In this document: positions 1 to 39,170 of the stretch, in pieces
Layout: every line of letters starts with the position of its first letter
Position numbering within the stretch: position 1 is the stretch's first letter
NCBI GenBank assembly: GCA_963971285.1
Contig: OZ020261.1
Location: 4,777,983-4,841,982, forward strand
DNA length: 64,000 bases
Origin: Astropecten irregularis
Lineage: Eukaryota > Echinodermata > Asteroidea > Paxillosida > Astropectinidae
Reading direction: 5' to 3'
The notes under the pieces: generated by a model
What the model was told of the DNA's origin: nothing
Database searches by the model: none
The model's input: the letters and a program-made list of their open reading frames with translations, nothing else
Position numbers and translations under genes: made by a program

Positions 1-589
1 GTTGCTTCATGAAAACTGGTATCGAGTTGGTTGAAGGAACATTTACATACTGGTAGTGTTTTTTCTCAGGCAAAAAAGAACATACATATAATCGGCTGAC
101 ACACCAATAATTTAAAAGGAATTAGGCAGATAAGGGTCTAAACTGCCTATTTCTAGTAGTTCTCAAAACAATGAGAGACTTTGTGAAGATTTTCTATGTA
201 AAGTCAATTTACAGGTACTTCTGGTGAACATTTAGCCCAGCCAAACATCGCCCTTGCTACTCACAAATTATATTAGTGTATGGATTGTTTTTTATGCATC
301 GCGAAATAATTACAGTGAGTGTTGTCGAAGTTGACTGACCGATCCGACGGCACGATAAACCACCCGCCATTACTGCGGTGTCCTCCGCCTTTTTGTGTGG
401 CAAGAAAAGAATTAACGTTCCGCCGCACTCTATACTACAGGGGGTATGTCTCCCGACTAGGGGACGTACACCATGCAGTATAGTGTGCGATGGAGCGTAA
501 TTTTTTTTGTTGGTACACAATCAAAAACGGGGACACCGCACTAATGGCGGATGGTATATCGTGCCGTAGGATCGGTCTACATGACATAC
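1..589. repeat. Module 5 intron with a long inverted repeat (338-580)
   Basis: The arms around 338-417 and 502-580 are near reverse complements (CCGATCCGACGGCACGAT against ATCGTGCCGTAGGATCGG). The right arm ends about 10 bases from the donor of exon 590-688. No coding exon is recognised in 1-589. The matching element in module 4 is at 6188-6411; modules 1-3 keep only the exon-proximal arm. Confidence 0.75.
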
Positions 590-27502
<26,913 letters not shown>

Positions 27503-27885
27503 TCTGGCTGACGTTTTACTCTAAAGGGCCAATAAGAAAGGCCAAATCCATGTGAATGACTTGAACAATATTGCTCAATTTTTGAGAGGAAGCTTACTTT
27601 TCATTACGTTTTTGTTATCCTCCTCTGAAATCTCGTCATCAACGGCATAACTGTGTCCATCAGACTAATACCTCCACAATCAAACCAGCTGATGCTTGAT
27701 CAGAGAATTCGAAAGTAATAACCGGGAGGAAAAAGGCTTATAAACATACATAAAATGACACTTGCTGTTTAATGGAAAACATGTACACCGATTTGGATAA
27801 AATTCTGCATGGAACGTATTCATTATCTCATGTTGAAAACAAGATTAAATGTTGCTGTTGGTTTTTGGTCACAAAACCACCATTA

Positions 27886-28245
27886 TCAATGGAAGACTTT
27901 GGAGAACCGGGGCCAATTTCACGGCGCTGCTAAGCACAAAAATTTGCTAAGCATGACATTTCAGTCTTCATAAAAACAGGGTTAACAACCAAATTTCCAT
28001 TGTTCTTTGGCTGTTGTTGACTGACCATGAACATCAAATGAAATTTGTAACTGTGGTTTGTTTTATTTGACGAGACATTTTTGTGCCAAGCAAATTTTTG
28101 TGCTGAGCAGCGCCGTGAAATTGGCCCCAGGCCTTCGAGTCAACAGCGCACGCGCACGCACAAAAGCGCAGGCGCAAAACAACGCGAGCATGCTCACAAT
28201 TGCGTGCGCGTGCGCTGTTGACATGAAGGAAGACTTAGACCAAGA
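27886..28245. mobile_element. Hairpin MITE (family A) split by a GGGGCCAATTTC element
   Basis: Outer element: AATGGAAGACTTTGGAGAACC on the left; AGTCAACAGCGCACGCGCAC ... GCGCTGTTGACATGAAGG on the right. The inner element at 27909-28128 has TIRs starting GGGGCCAATTTCACGGCGCTG and pairing with CAGCGCCGTGAAATTGGCCCC. Confidence 0.8.
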
Positions 28246-28261
28246 CTATTTGCCGTGATAC

Positions 28262-29096
28262 TGTCCCTCCATTTGGAGGGACTAATTCTCAGTAGAGTTT
28301 TATGATGTGGAAAAAAAATATATAAAAAGGGCGAAACAATAATTATGATGGGCGATCCAAAAACGGTAGTTTTTGACTATTTCTTTTCTTACGGCGAGTT
28401 TCAAAGTTCTGAAAGCCTCTTCCGTTTTGTGCAACAGACGACTGTTTAAAGAATTTTTTTAATTGTTTTCACCAAACAGAAAACAGCCGTAGACACATTA
28501 CCATGATGGCCGTGACGATGTTTACGTTGACGAGTATTACTGAATGCGACATTTTAATTTTTTTCTTTTTTCTTTTGTACTCATGGAAACAACTTAAAGA
28601 AACTACACGATCCAATCTGATTCAACTCGTGTTTATTCTCAATTCAAGCCGACTTTAAGTGATTTTTTCCTGTATATAGCTCAGTATATCCACAGTCCGA
28701 GTGACCTGCATCCTACTCAGTTGTTCCTTCTTATGTTATCAAAATAATATCATTATTTAATAAAAACACATTTTGTAACAAATCCCTGTGAAACTGCATA
28801 TAAACACCGGTACCGCTGTAATCTTCCGCGCGTTGAACTACGGCTGTTTCCTGCCAGCTGAATAAAAGTTCTTTTTTATTTGTACACGAATTTGCTATAC
28901 AACATTTTGTAAATATCTTTAACAGTCGTCTGTTGCGCAAAACGGAAGAGGCTCTCAGAACTTTGAAACTTACCTTTGAAATCTTTCAAAAAGTAGTCAT
29001 AAGCTACCGTTTTTTGACCGTCCATCATATTATTTTGCCATTTTTATATTTTTTTACATCATAAAACTCAATGCATAATTAGTCCCTCCAGATGGT
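28262..29096. mobile_element. Long-TIR element, about 835 bp
   Basis: Ends GTCCCTCCATTTGGAGGGAC... and ...AATTAGTCCCTCCAGATGG. Arms of about 200 bp are inverted copies, for example CAACAGACGACTGTTTAAAG against CTTTAACAGTCGTCTGTTG. No transposase is visible in the centre. Confidence 0.75.
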
Positions 29097-29399
29097 ACCG
29101 ACAAATCGGCTGGCCCATGGACTGAATTGCTCTAAACGCCGTGCTTAATTAAAAGTGTCGAGCCAAAGAGCTTGCCGTGCCGAACTCAATGTGTCGATCC
29201 CAATTTACGCTAAACGTCGTGTTATTGCCGTGTCAAACATATATAATTATATGTATATAATTATATATTATATATATCCCGTTCGACAGGAAGTAGCACG
29301 GTTTATAGCCTAGGCCTAAGATGTCTTAGATTTCAGTTGTGAAGCTTGTCAATGTTGTTGCTATCTCACTTAGTGTGTATATTCGTGATGGAATAAACC

Positions 29400-30359
29400 A
29401 GGGCCATAGATCTTCTTAAGCACAACATTTGCTGAAGGCCATAAAAAAAAAATTGTTGTATTGGCGTAACCCGCCCGACCTAAAAATATGCCCCGACCGT
29501 AAACATTTTAAACACAAAAAAGTGGTTTTTTTTAATAAAAAAAAAAATCGGGAAAAAAAGAATAATACAAAAATAAATCGCAAATTTGTATGCAGATTAA
29601 AAGCTTAAAAGGAGCAAAAGATGGAAACCAGACTGGTTAAAGTAAGATGTCATTTCTCGTCTTTATGTGACTCGTCAAATACTGTGATATACAGGAAAAA
29701 AAGCATTTAATACAGGAAACATTAAATAAAAAAAAAATACAATAAAATCCGCCCGCCCTACCCTATTTCCCAACCCTCCGTTACCACAACACAACAAATT
29801 TTTTTTTTATGGCCTAAGCATGAAAAGTCTTCTTTGATCAAACAGGATTACCAACCTAATTTGTATGTGATGTTTACTGCAGCTCTAGACGTGTATTCTG
29901 CCGTTTTTGCTTATCATAATATACACAGGTAGTTTGGGCTGGCATACTGATGCTGATACTGATACTTTCCAAGGTTTTTTGGTGCTTAGGCAAATGTTGG
30001 TGCTTAAAGGTAGTATCATACTTTGGTACGAATCCAAAACAGAAATGTTCACAGATTTAACAAACATACTGTTACAATGTTTCCGCCTCAAATTGTGCAT
30101 TTATCCAGAAATTAGTTAAACAACGACCGAAAATCTGTTTGATCTTTAAAAAGATTAAACATTAAAGAGAAAAAAACTTAAGAAATACTGTGGCTGTTTT
30201 TCACTGTTTTCTCACAAATTGGGCACCGTATGGGACTGACATTTTCGAAGATGACTGTTTTTTTTATCTGACTTGATAGTTTTGCCCATGAATCTGCGTT
30301 TCTTAAATAAAAACCAAAGATTGATATTACCTTTGAGCAGCTCTAAGAAATTAGCCCCA
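29400..30359. mobile_element. Three-element nest: family C MITE hosting two others
   Basis: The outer family C (GGGCC...CTTCTTAAGCACAACATTTGCT to GCAGCTCTAAGAAATTAGCC) is broken by an element at 29438-29814 (GGCCATAAAAAAAAAATTGTTG with the inverse TTTTTTTTATGGCC). It is broken again by a MITE-B copy at 30004-30336 (TAAAGGTAGTATCATACTTTGG). Other C copies lie at 35175-35420 and 50227-50470. Confidence 0.8.
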
Positions 30360-30604
30360 GATTTTAACAAAAACATAATAGTACAATAAATTATAGTAAT
30401 TTCATTTCATTTCATAAAATAATCATTCCTTTACGATTAATTGTGCTACAATGTGAATTCATTTGCTTATTTCGCAAATTCGCATGCATGTCACATTATA
30501 AATGTATGTGACGGGAAAATATGTTAGAACTATTTAGAACCAATCAGAACCGATTAGAACCATGTTTCAATGTAATGCAGAATTATTATTACGATATCGA
30601 GCAA

Positions 30605-31432
30605 GCTATAGGAAACAGCGCTTTCGAGTCAACTCGTACCTTTGCCAACTCGTACCTCGAGATAAGACAACTCGTACCTTTGGAATATAGTCACATATGT
30701 TTCCATTGTTTTCTGTTGTGGGTTTAGAATATGGTTGAAATACCATTAATTTTTTTTAGGTAGAAAGGTCAAGACATTGTTTAGCTGATTAAGTACCGTG
30801 ACTTTTGACACTTTTCTGACTGTGTAACCAGTGTGCAGTTGCTGGCCATAGGACGTCCGTTGAGGCCGCCGGCGCACAATGAAGTTCTGTCCGATCATTC
30901 AATAGCAATACACAGAAAGAACCTTTCGAAATTTTTAGTATCGGGCGCGCTTGGGCGGGTATATTTTCAATTTTATTTTTGGAATATTTTTTTTAATGCA
31001 GATTTTTGGATCTTTCCTTCCTGCATGCATTTTCAAACTTGCTTTTGCTGTTTCATTTAGAAAAATCTCTTTTTATTACACTGTACTTTATAAGGGTATA
31101 CACGAATATTTGAATCAATTTCATTTTTGAAACCATTTTAAAGTGCTTATTTTGGATAAAATAAAACGAAACATTTGCCCAACAATGCTCCAGTTGAGCA
31201 CGAGTTGTATTAATCATAGAGGAGTTTATTCCTCCATGCATTAATCGAAGGTACGAGTTGACTTGGTGCGAAGGTACGAGTTGTCTTAACTGAGGGTACG
31301 AGTTGGTAAAGGTACGAGTTGACGAAGGTACGAGTTGGCATGACTTTGCCTTTGTGAAGGTACGAGTTGACCAAGGTACGAGTTGACCAAGGTACGAGTT
31401 AGCGAAGGTACGAGTTGACCTTTTACCGAAAC
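30605..31432. mobile_element. Element with GGTACGAGTTG subterminal repeats
   Basis: The left flank has three CAACTCGTACC motifs (30630-30680). The right flank has about ten GGTACGAGTTG motifs (31248-31425) in the opposite orientation. Clustered inverted subterminal motifs are typical of transposase-binding regions of DNA transposons. The interior shows no transposase. Confidence 0.65.
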
Positions 31433-31614
31433 AGCCTAAAGGTTCCGCGATATGTACTTTTATTATATAAAACGCTCCACGCAAGGCCAAAAAAGGCCAC
31501 AAAAGATGACGGCTAAATAGAAAAACCAATAGAAGAGACAAAATAGCATATTACATTCAGAGGTTTGTTTTTGAAAGTAAATAATTGAGATACTTTATTG
31601 ATAGAAATACTTAC

Positions 31615-31720
31615 CGCTGCTTGTTGCACTCAGCTGATCAACATCAATATCAGTGTACAGCACAGGGCCAAGGAAAAGCAAACACAGCACCCACTTTCTT
31701 ATCTTAAAAGTGGGTGTCAT
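31615..31720 (-). CDS. Second signal-peptide exon (alternative first exon?)
   Basis: An ATG at 31720-31718 opens 35 codons that begin MTPTFKIRKWVLCLLFLGPV, continue LYTDIDVDQLSATSS, and end in phase 1 at a clean GTAAGT donor. The basic n-region (KIRK) followed by WVLCLLFLGPVL is a textbook signal peptide. It lies upstream of the MAM array in the same orientation, 4.1 kb before the other signal exon and 7.6 kb after the Ig/FN3 gene's stop codon. It could be an alternative first exon of the MAM gene, or the start of another gene whose later exons I could not find between 31615 and 27502. Confidence 0.65.
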
Positions 31721-32591
31721 AGAAGACCCTTATGTGTAGGATCTTCTATGCTGTTTTAAAGAAAATAAATCTGCTCCGATTCCAACGTTTCTGTGAAGGA
31801 TGGTTTTCAAAAGTATTGAAGAGGAGATATTATTGTAGCAATTAAACTTGAACCTACTAGTCAACCCCTGGTGCGCTTCGGTTGGGTGTAAGAGACTGAA
31901 GTGGCGGTCTATGCATATGAGACACACAATACACGTGCTATTTTCTTACGGATTTGCCCTCTAAAAGCCACCTTCAAACAAAATGTCATCAAAAGCTCTT
32001 TTGATATGTATTATAGTCCCCCAGAATTCGGTCGGGTCAGACATTGTTCCCTGACCTCCACTCATAAATCAAATTGCCCTGAAATTTCTTTTGAAGGGAA
32101 AAGGTCTCTCAGGTAGGGTGATGGCCAGCAAACCCGCACACAAATTGGGAATAGAAGAATAGACAATGGCATTGCACCTTTGAAATATCACTGCTATGAA
32201 CTGACGTGAACTTTGTTGTTTTTGTGTTGATTGACAAACGACCCTAAAGTACTTCACTTTGACCTTCTATTTATATGTCTATTTCGTATCTTTTAATCCA
32301 CTTAATTGAGAGCTGCGAAGGATAAATTGTGTCGATTTAAATTTCCGCACATCGTCTATTGGGTGCATTCGTTTAGCTCACACTGGTCGTGCTTTACTGC
32401 ACAAAACAAGCGAGAGAATGGGGACGGGGTGGACTGGTGTCGACCCGGGGGAGCCTAACGAATGCACCCATAATAACAAAGATTTGAGGCTTTGCATGGT
32501 GACAATTGGTATGTGGATCGGTTTGCAGAAACACCGTGTAATAAACATTCGTACTTTCGCACTTCTATATCGTTTGCACTTCTCGCAATTA

Positions 32592-32715
32592 GGTCTCAAC
32601 GTTTCGGCTGGTCTGCTCCAGTCGTCATTAGCTGGGGTCCTGATGACGACTAGAGCAGACATCAGGACCCCAGACGAGGACTAGATCGAACTCGCCAAGT
32701 CGAAACGTTGAGACC
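32592..32715. ncRNA. Inverted pair of hammerhead-core-like motifs in a retroelement remnant
   Basis: On the plus strand CTGATGACGACTAGAGC begins at 32640 and GTCGAAACGTTGAGACC ends at 32715. On the minus strand 32592-32631 reads CTAATGACGACTGGAGCAGA and then CCAGCCGAAACGTTGAGACC. CTGATGA and GAAAC separated by a GACTGG/CCAGTC stem resemble the hammerhead ribozyme core known from Penelope-like elements. I could not confirm stems I and III or the cleavage site. A decayed relative lies at 48993-49034. Confidence 0.35.
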
Positions 32716-33670
32716 TTATACCCCTTTCACATTAGCAAGATTTTCATCGGGTGTACCCGGGTGCACCCGGTGAATTCCTCAGTGTGACAGGGAATTCGGA
32801 TGGACCACCGGTAGATCACAGGTAGATTTTTCGGAAAATTTTACCCACCAACCTTCCTGGGTAAAATTTGGTGGTCCACCGTTGGACGCGCAGTGTGAAA
32901 GGTCGTCGCGGTGAAACACCCGGTAAAATAGCATTAATACACCGTTGTGTGTAATGGGAAGAGCAAAACCATACATGTTGCCATCAAAAACAAGTAAAGA
33001 GTAAAGACCCAATAATCACCGTGGATAGTCATAATTGGTTATACGCATAGGGCCTATATAATGATTGTTTTACTTGAGCACTGACAAAAACCCTGCACTG
33101 CGCTCTTAATAGGTTAAGAAGCTTTTCATCAATGTAATTTATGTCAGTCTGAACATTATTTTTGAAACGATTGCATGTACATGAGGCATGGAATACGATT
33201 TTTAAAAGGTGGAGGGTATAGTGACTGTGTGAGTATATGATTTCCCATATGGCCCTGTTGGCAAAACCCCAAATATTTACAGGGAAACATGCTCGCTAGT
33301 ATGAAAGGATGATGTTTGAATCTTCACTGGTTGGATCCAACAGTGAATCATCCAAAGGTTCACCGTTGGAAGCAGTTTGAAAGAGAAGTGCGAACGATAT
33401 AGAAGTGCGAAATTAAGAACGATTATTACACATGGTATTTCCGAAAACCGATCCACATATCGTCTACAATACCTGTGCATTTGGTATAGCATGGTTTCCC
33501 GGCCATATTGCATGCTTTCCTCGTTTCCCTTGACACTCTGTCTACCTTTGTTCTGATCCTCCCATCCATTGATGTGAAAATTCAGTTTTTCATCTGCATT
33601 TTTTTTTAGTCCTGCTTGGATCGAAACATCAGGCCATCGTAACTCCCAGCACTAATAAGCTGCATTACTA

Positions 33671-34020
33671 TTAAAGGCAGTATCATACTTTGGTCGCATA
33701 CCGAAACAAAAATCTTCAGAGATTTACCAATATCCCAAAAGGTATAAAGATAGTGATGGTAGAAACATACCGTTTAACTTTTTCTCTTTGAAATTCTGTA
33801 TTTAACCATCCAGTTAAACCAGTGACCAAAGTATTTTTTAATGTTTTGAATATCAAAAATAAAAGAGAAAACAGTTCAGAAATACTGTGCAGTTTTTTCT
33901 CCAGTTCTCAAGTTGGCACCGTTTTCACAGATGACTCTTACATAACTGTATCTGTCTTGATATTTTTGCCCATGAATCTGTGTCTATTTGACAAAATTCA
34001 AAGTATGATACTACCTTTAA
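33671..34020. mobile_element. MITE family B copy with both ends
   Basis: Ends TTAAAGGCAGTATCATACTTTGG and AAAGTATGATACTACCTTTAA are inverted repeats. About 350 bp, no coding capacity. Confidence 0.85.
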
Positions 34021-34163
34021 GTCACACGTTTGCACCTAACCGAAATTCAAAAACCTTTAATTTCAACGTAAAACAACAGATTCCATACTTCCAACTCTTT
34101 TTCGAGCCTGGTCTGCCATATGTTATTCTCTTTAAGGGAAGGCACCCATCTTTCTTTAATGCA

Positions 34164-34590
34164 TAGTTCACACTAACGGCGAATGCCGCGCTTTAAAGCG
34201 GCGAGCGAAGCGCCGTTATTTTTGTTTACTTTCCAAAGAATATCAATCCTTTGTAATGCGAGTCTTAATAATCTGCCATTCTCTTTGAGTGTGACTGACC
34301 GTGAAGACTGTTATGGCTTTCCTACACTTTAAGTCAAGCTGCTGCTGCAGCAGCAGCTTTGCTGAGCTTTGTTACGCTTTGTTAAGCTTTGATACGCTCT
34401 CGGGGGCTTTAATCAATTCGTGACCGTAGCGCCCACACTTTTAAAACAGTTAAACAAAATTTGACCCTCTTGCCGAATGTCCCACTTTACTCCAAGCTTT
34501 CCCGCGATCTATTACGACCCTGACCCTTTAATCAAGCTTTGTTACGCTTTGGTGCCGCTTTGCACGCCGCTTTAAAGGGGTGTAAACAGT
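34164..34590. mobile_element. CTTTAA-rich inverted element
   Basis: TTCACACTAACGGCGAATGC and CGCGCTTTAAAGCGGCG on the left; GCCGCTTTAAAGGGGTGTAA on the right. The interior repeats CTTTGTTACGCTTTG and CTTTAATCAA. Probably a MITE, with imperfect ends. Confidence 0.5.
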
Positions 34591-36161
34591 CATGGGAAAT
34601 CTTGATTCATCAAATGCTGGGTTTACAAGGAAATCAAGGTTTTATGTCTTAAAAAAAACGATTTACTAGCATTTCGAAAGCGTGGTGTAACCGTGAAGGA
34701 TTCGGAGGGGGCAAGATTATTTCGACCGTATTTCTGCTATCCAAATGAACAAAGCGTAAAAAGGTACGTGAAACAACGTCTGCAAAGACGTTTAAGACCT
34801 TCACTTCTGCTTAAGTACTAAATTCAGCCAACATCTTTGAAAATCATATATATTCCCTTTAACGGTACAATCCAGGACAGTTAGCATACCCAAACAAAAA
34901 TGTTAACAGATTTTTCGTATAACTGTCAAGGTATGAAGATGGTGCTGGTAGAAACATATATGTACCATTTAAATATTTCTGCCTGAAATGGTGTATTTAT
35001 CCATAAGTTCTGTATGTTTCCTTCGCTATGTTTTCTTGATTCAGATGTCCGATTGAGCTCAAAATGTCCATAGGTGTGTTATTTCATATGCATGATTGAT
35101 CAGACAAAGTGTGAGTGCTGTCAAATTCTTTGGCTGTTTATTTCCTACATAATGTCACTGTTGATGTACCGTTGTGGGGCCGATTTAATAGACCTCCTTA
35201 AGCACACAATTTGTTTATGCATGAAAAGTCTTCCTTGATCAAGCATGATTACCAGCCAAATTTTCATTTGATGTTTACTGCTTTTGACTTGTATTCAGCC
35301 ATTGCTTGATGAGCATAATATTCACAAGGAGTTTTGGCTGCCATACTGATTATATTTGCCACGGCTTTTAGTGATTAAGCAAGTTTTGGTGCTTAAGCAG
35401 CTCTATGAAATTTGCTCGTGTTTTAGACTGTGTATTAAATACGTCTGCAATTGCTGGTAATCTGTCTAGTCTATCAGACAGGACTTGCTGTACTTTATTA
35501 AAGGGGATTTGAATTAAATCATATTTGAATATAACTATCTTCCATATCATTTAAGTTTCTGTGAAATGTTTCCCGTTTTGCATCCCTAAGTATTAAATCA
35601 CACTGGCGGACTTATTGATACTTATTTTACACACCTTTATTATATACTATTATTTATTGCCATCTATGACTAGAATAATGGACACCTTTATATCATTGAT
35701 ATTTGACCTGGACCTATTTTTATTTATTTTATTTTTTTACACGAATCCCCTGTGTGATCAATTTTGAGAATTGACGACTTTTGATATTGGTTTTAAAAGC
35801 CCATTTTTCAAGTTTGCCCTGATATGACAGATGGACCTCAATTGTTTCTGAAGTCCTTTGAAGTTAAAAGCTGTACCCAATGGGCTATATTGTGGCCCAT
35901 TCAACCTTGACACGCTGCATCGGTTGAACTGCAAATGCACGTATTGTCATATTCAACCGTGATCGATGAGGAGTCAAATTGGTTTGAGACAGATCAAAGG
36001 CCCGAACTACTGTATACTAGAAAGGCTTCGGATACAAGAAAAGTTAAAGGCTGCCAGTCTTCACACAAATCACAAATAATACAATTGTCGCAAGAACCAC
36101 GCAACAATGTCGATTGAAGTCACCTACAGAAACTAGTATAGGCTACCACCACAGTATACTG

Positions 36162-36518
36162 TGTTAAAGGATATCATACTTTGGTAAGAAACCAAACCAG
36201 AGATGTTCACAGATTTACGTATAATTTTCAGGGTATGAAGATGGTGCTGGTAGAAACCTACCGTTAAAATTTTTCCGCCTAAAATTGGTTAGCCTGCAAG
36301 AAATTGGTAAAACGACGACCGAAAATCTGTTTGATCTTTTAAAAGAAAACAAAGTGAAAAGATGTAAATACTGTGGCCGTTTTTCCTGATTTTCTCAAAA
36401 AGTGGGCACCGTATGGGACTGAAATATTCACAGATGACTGTGACTGCATCTTCCTTGATAATTATGGCCATAATTCTGTACTTCTTTGACAAAAACCAAA
36501 GTATGATATTACCGTTAA
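36162..36518. mobile_element. MITE family B copy
   Basis: Ends GTTAAAGGATATCATACTTTGG and CCAAAGTATGATATTACCG. Full-length but diverged. Confidence 0.8.
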
Positions 36519-37351
36519 TGAGGTTGGTGAATCAGCAAAATATGCATCTTAACGCGAAGAAACGACCAGCCAGATGTGATCCCAGACCAGTTGTTCATTT
36601 ATGGGTATTATTTTAGGGCCTATTTGTTTTGGGTTAAAATGTACTTTGGTTGGAAACTAGAAACAGACATGTTCACAATATTTATGTATAACTAACAGGG
36701 ATACAGGGATTGGCCTGGTACAAACATTCTGTTAACATTTGCCCACCTGAAATGTTGTATTTGAAATGCTGTATGTTGTGAAACAACAATGTTGTAAAAA
36801 GCGGTTTTAATCTGCAAGATCAAAACCTCACAATTGCAATTACCTTAACATTTGGCGTTGCAACGTTCTTTGTTGTTTTGTGCTATTTCCTGTGATCAAT
36901 TGAGCTGAAAATTTCACAAGTTTGTTTTTAATTCATACCAAATCAAACTATAAACATTCTGCAACTGTTCCATTAACTTTTCCCCCAAAATACACCTTTA
37001 TCACAAAGCATTGTAAACTGTATGATATGAACAACAATTCGAATTTAAGGCTGGAATTTTGTACATCTAGTCTTTATTTCGTCAACTCGACTCTCACACA
37101 AAATTTGAGAACACCTAGTATTGAAATGACCACGGATTGGCAGTAAACAACCGTCGGATCGGAAATGAACAGAAACAGAAACACCATCCGAGCAAAATGC
37201 AAATAGCAGTGTTTATTTGATTCTCAAACGACTGTTAAAGATTACATTCATGATCAGTCCGCTGATTATCAAAGTTTATAAATGGTTCCCGATGCTTTAC
37301 GAAGCATAATGAAGGTAAACGGATTTTTTCACGACTGGTTTACAAAGCCCG

Positions 37352-37571
37352 GTATAGAGAGCGTGCACGTGACGTCACTTGACAGCTATTCGGCCATTTT
37401 GGACGGCACGCGTACGCGTGGTACCATACAGCAGCTGCAGCAGCATCATAATGCGTCAGGTTGATTTGCAAGCTACGCGAACGCAGGTATGTACGTACGT
37501 GCATTATACATGTGTACAGCGTTGCCGTCAAAAATGGCGTTCTGATCACGTGACTGCACAACCTCTATAGT
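37352..37571. mobile_element. Short inverted element containing CACGTGACGTCA
   Basis: The left arm (TATAGAGAGCGTGCACGTGACG ... GCCATTTTGGACGGC) is matched inversely by the right arm (GCCGTCAAAAATGGCG ... GATCACGTGACTGCAC, CTCTATAG). Ends are approximate. Confidence 0.55.
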
Positions 37572-38020
37572 TGGCCGAGTGTTTTATTGTTAACACCGGT
37601 CATATTACAACCTGTCTTCGTTGTCTGTGTCTTCTTGATATTCATGTCACAATAGGTTATTGTTTTGTTTTGTTTTTGAAAGCGAGTGTACCATTTGTGT
37701 ATTGAGCTTAGATCAGCAATTGTCATTTACAACGTGGACGCACCTAGACAGCTTGTAATTATTTAAAGAAGTAAATTATTCCGATGAGCAATGCAACCAC
37801 TACTGTGTGTTTGAATTATTATTATCATTAAAATCAAAATAATACACACAAGGGAATCCGACTGCATTCATGAAAGCCATTGAAATATGAAGAGAGAAAA
37901 GTGACTGTGGAGGAGTTCGAACATATGAACTCCACCCTCTTTCACGGTACGGTATTCCGGACGTCGCAGGTTCGAATCCGCACTAGTCACACCAACGGTA
38001 ACCTTTCGATGGCTTGTTTG

Positions 38021-38168
38021 TAATGGGAGACTTTGGAGAACCGGTCTTCAAGTCAACCGCGCACGCGCATGCAACTGTGAGCATGCGCTCGCTGTTTTTC
38101 AAGTGCGTGCGCGTGCGCGTGTGCGTGCGCTGTTGACTAGAAGACCGGTTCTCCAAAGTCTCCCATTA
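38021..38168. mobile_element. MITE family A (CGCA hairpin) copy
   Basis: A near-perfect palindrome: TAATGGGAGACTTTGGAGAA ... TTCTCCAAAGTCTCCCATTA, with a CG-rich alternating purine-pyrimidine centre (GCGTGCGCGTGCGCGTGTGC). TAAT/ATTA at the ends may be target duplication or part of the TIR. Confidence 0.85.
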
Positions 38169-39002
38169 TCATGTGCTTTCAAGTTAAGGTATTTGACGAC
38201 TTATTTACATTAATAATTCACTAAATTGTACACTTGCCATACTCATTTCATCTCTGCTCACATATCACTCTATACACACTCTGCTCCCCTAAGAATATAC
38301 ACACATTACTATCTTACTATCGTACACATGAGGTCAATAATAACCCTGTTTTGTTTATAGTTGTGGCGCCCTCTGCGTTCAACGTTTAAGCTTTAACCTT
38401 GAGAGGGCGCCACACCGATTAGATTGATCGGCTTGAATCAGAAGGGAAATGGATATAGTATATACAGCCTGCAATATTATTTTACTTTGGTATTTAATTG
38501 CTAATATTTTAATTTGCTTTACATTCTGTACACAAACACGGAATTTACGACACATATGATAAAATGTAGATTTTTGGTGTAAATTTACTAAAAACCCTGT
38601 GCCTATCAAACGAACCTTTCTTAACCTACGTTTAAATGCATATTATGCACAGTGACGTCATTGTGCTAACGACACCACTTTAGCGTACCTGAATTGTTTA
38701 CTCCGAAGATAATTTTAAAGAAGTATTTACAATTATAAAATTAAGTTCATTAAAATAAAATAACAAAATCTCAAAAACATGAAAAAAAAAAAAAAAGTCG
38801 AAGAGGAGGTCTCACGCATATGGAGGGAGTATAGAATGAAATAGACGAAAGGTAGTGGCCGTATCTGGGCGAATATCAGGATCAATCGGTTTGGTCGAAC
38901 TCTACACATACAATAATACTACCGATGTTATCTCTTTCATTAGAAAGACTTGTTCAGCAACGTTTAAAGTGGATTCTGGATTCGATTTACCGCGCTGACC
39001 CC

Positions 39003-39170
39003 AGCTAGCTCGGTGGCCTAGCGGTATGGCATTTCCACTAGTAAGCAGGAGGTAGTGGGTTCGAATCCCACCTGATACCAGCATTTGATTTTTTAACTTG
39101 CACTCACAAGCACTGAGTATACAGTGCTCATCCACGTCAGTGAAGGGCAAGCTTAATTTGCAACGTTTAA
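39003..39170 (+). mobile_element. tRNA-derived SINE
   Basis: The head GTGGCCTAGCGGTATGGC (box A-like) and GGTTCGAATCCCACC (box B) is followed by a body, GAGTATACAGTGCTCATCCA ... GCAAGCTTAATTTGCA, shared with 63565-63690 and, inverted, with 2661-2813. It lies about 180 bp beyond the Ig/FN3 stop codon, so it may fall in that gene's 3' UTR. Confidence 0.75.

Noticed and set aside
28731-28940. Minus-strand 69-codon frame
   Set aside because: Lies wholly inside the long-TIR element at 28262-29096 and has no transposase-like feature.
31053-31541. 162-codon minus-strand frame with STRTF repeats
   Set aside because: Translation of the GGTACGAGTTG subterminal repeats of a transposon.
37352-37571. 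Promoter or CpG island with CACGTGACGTCA (CRE/E-box) and GCCATTTTGG (YY1-like) motifs
   Set aside because: The motifs occur again in inverted order at the other end, which fits the arms of a short transposon better than a promoter.
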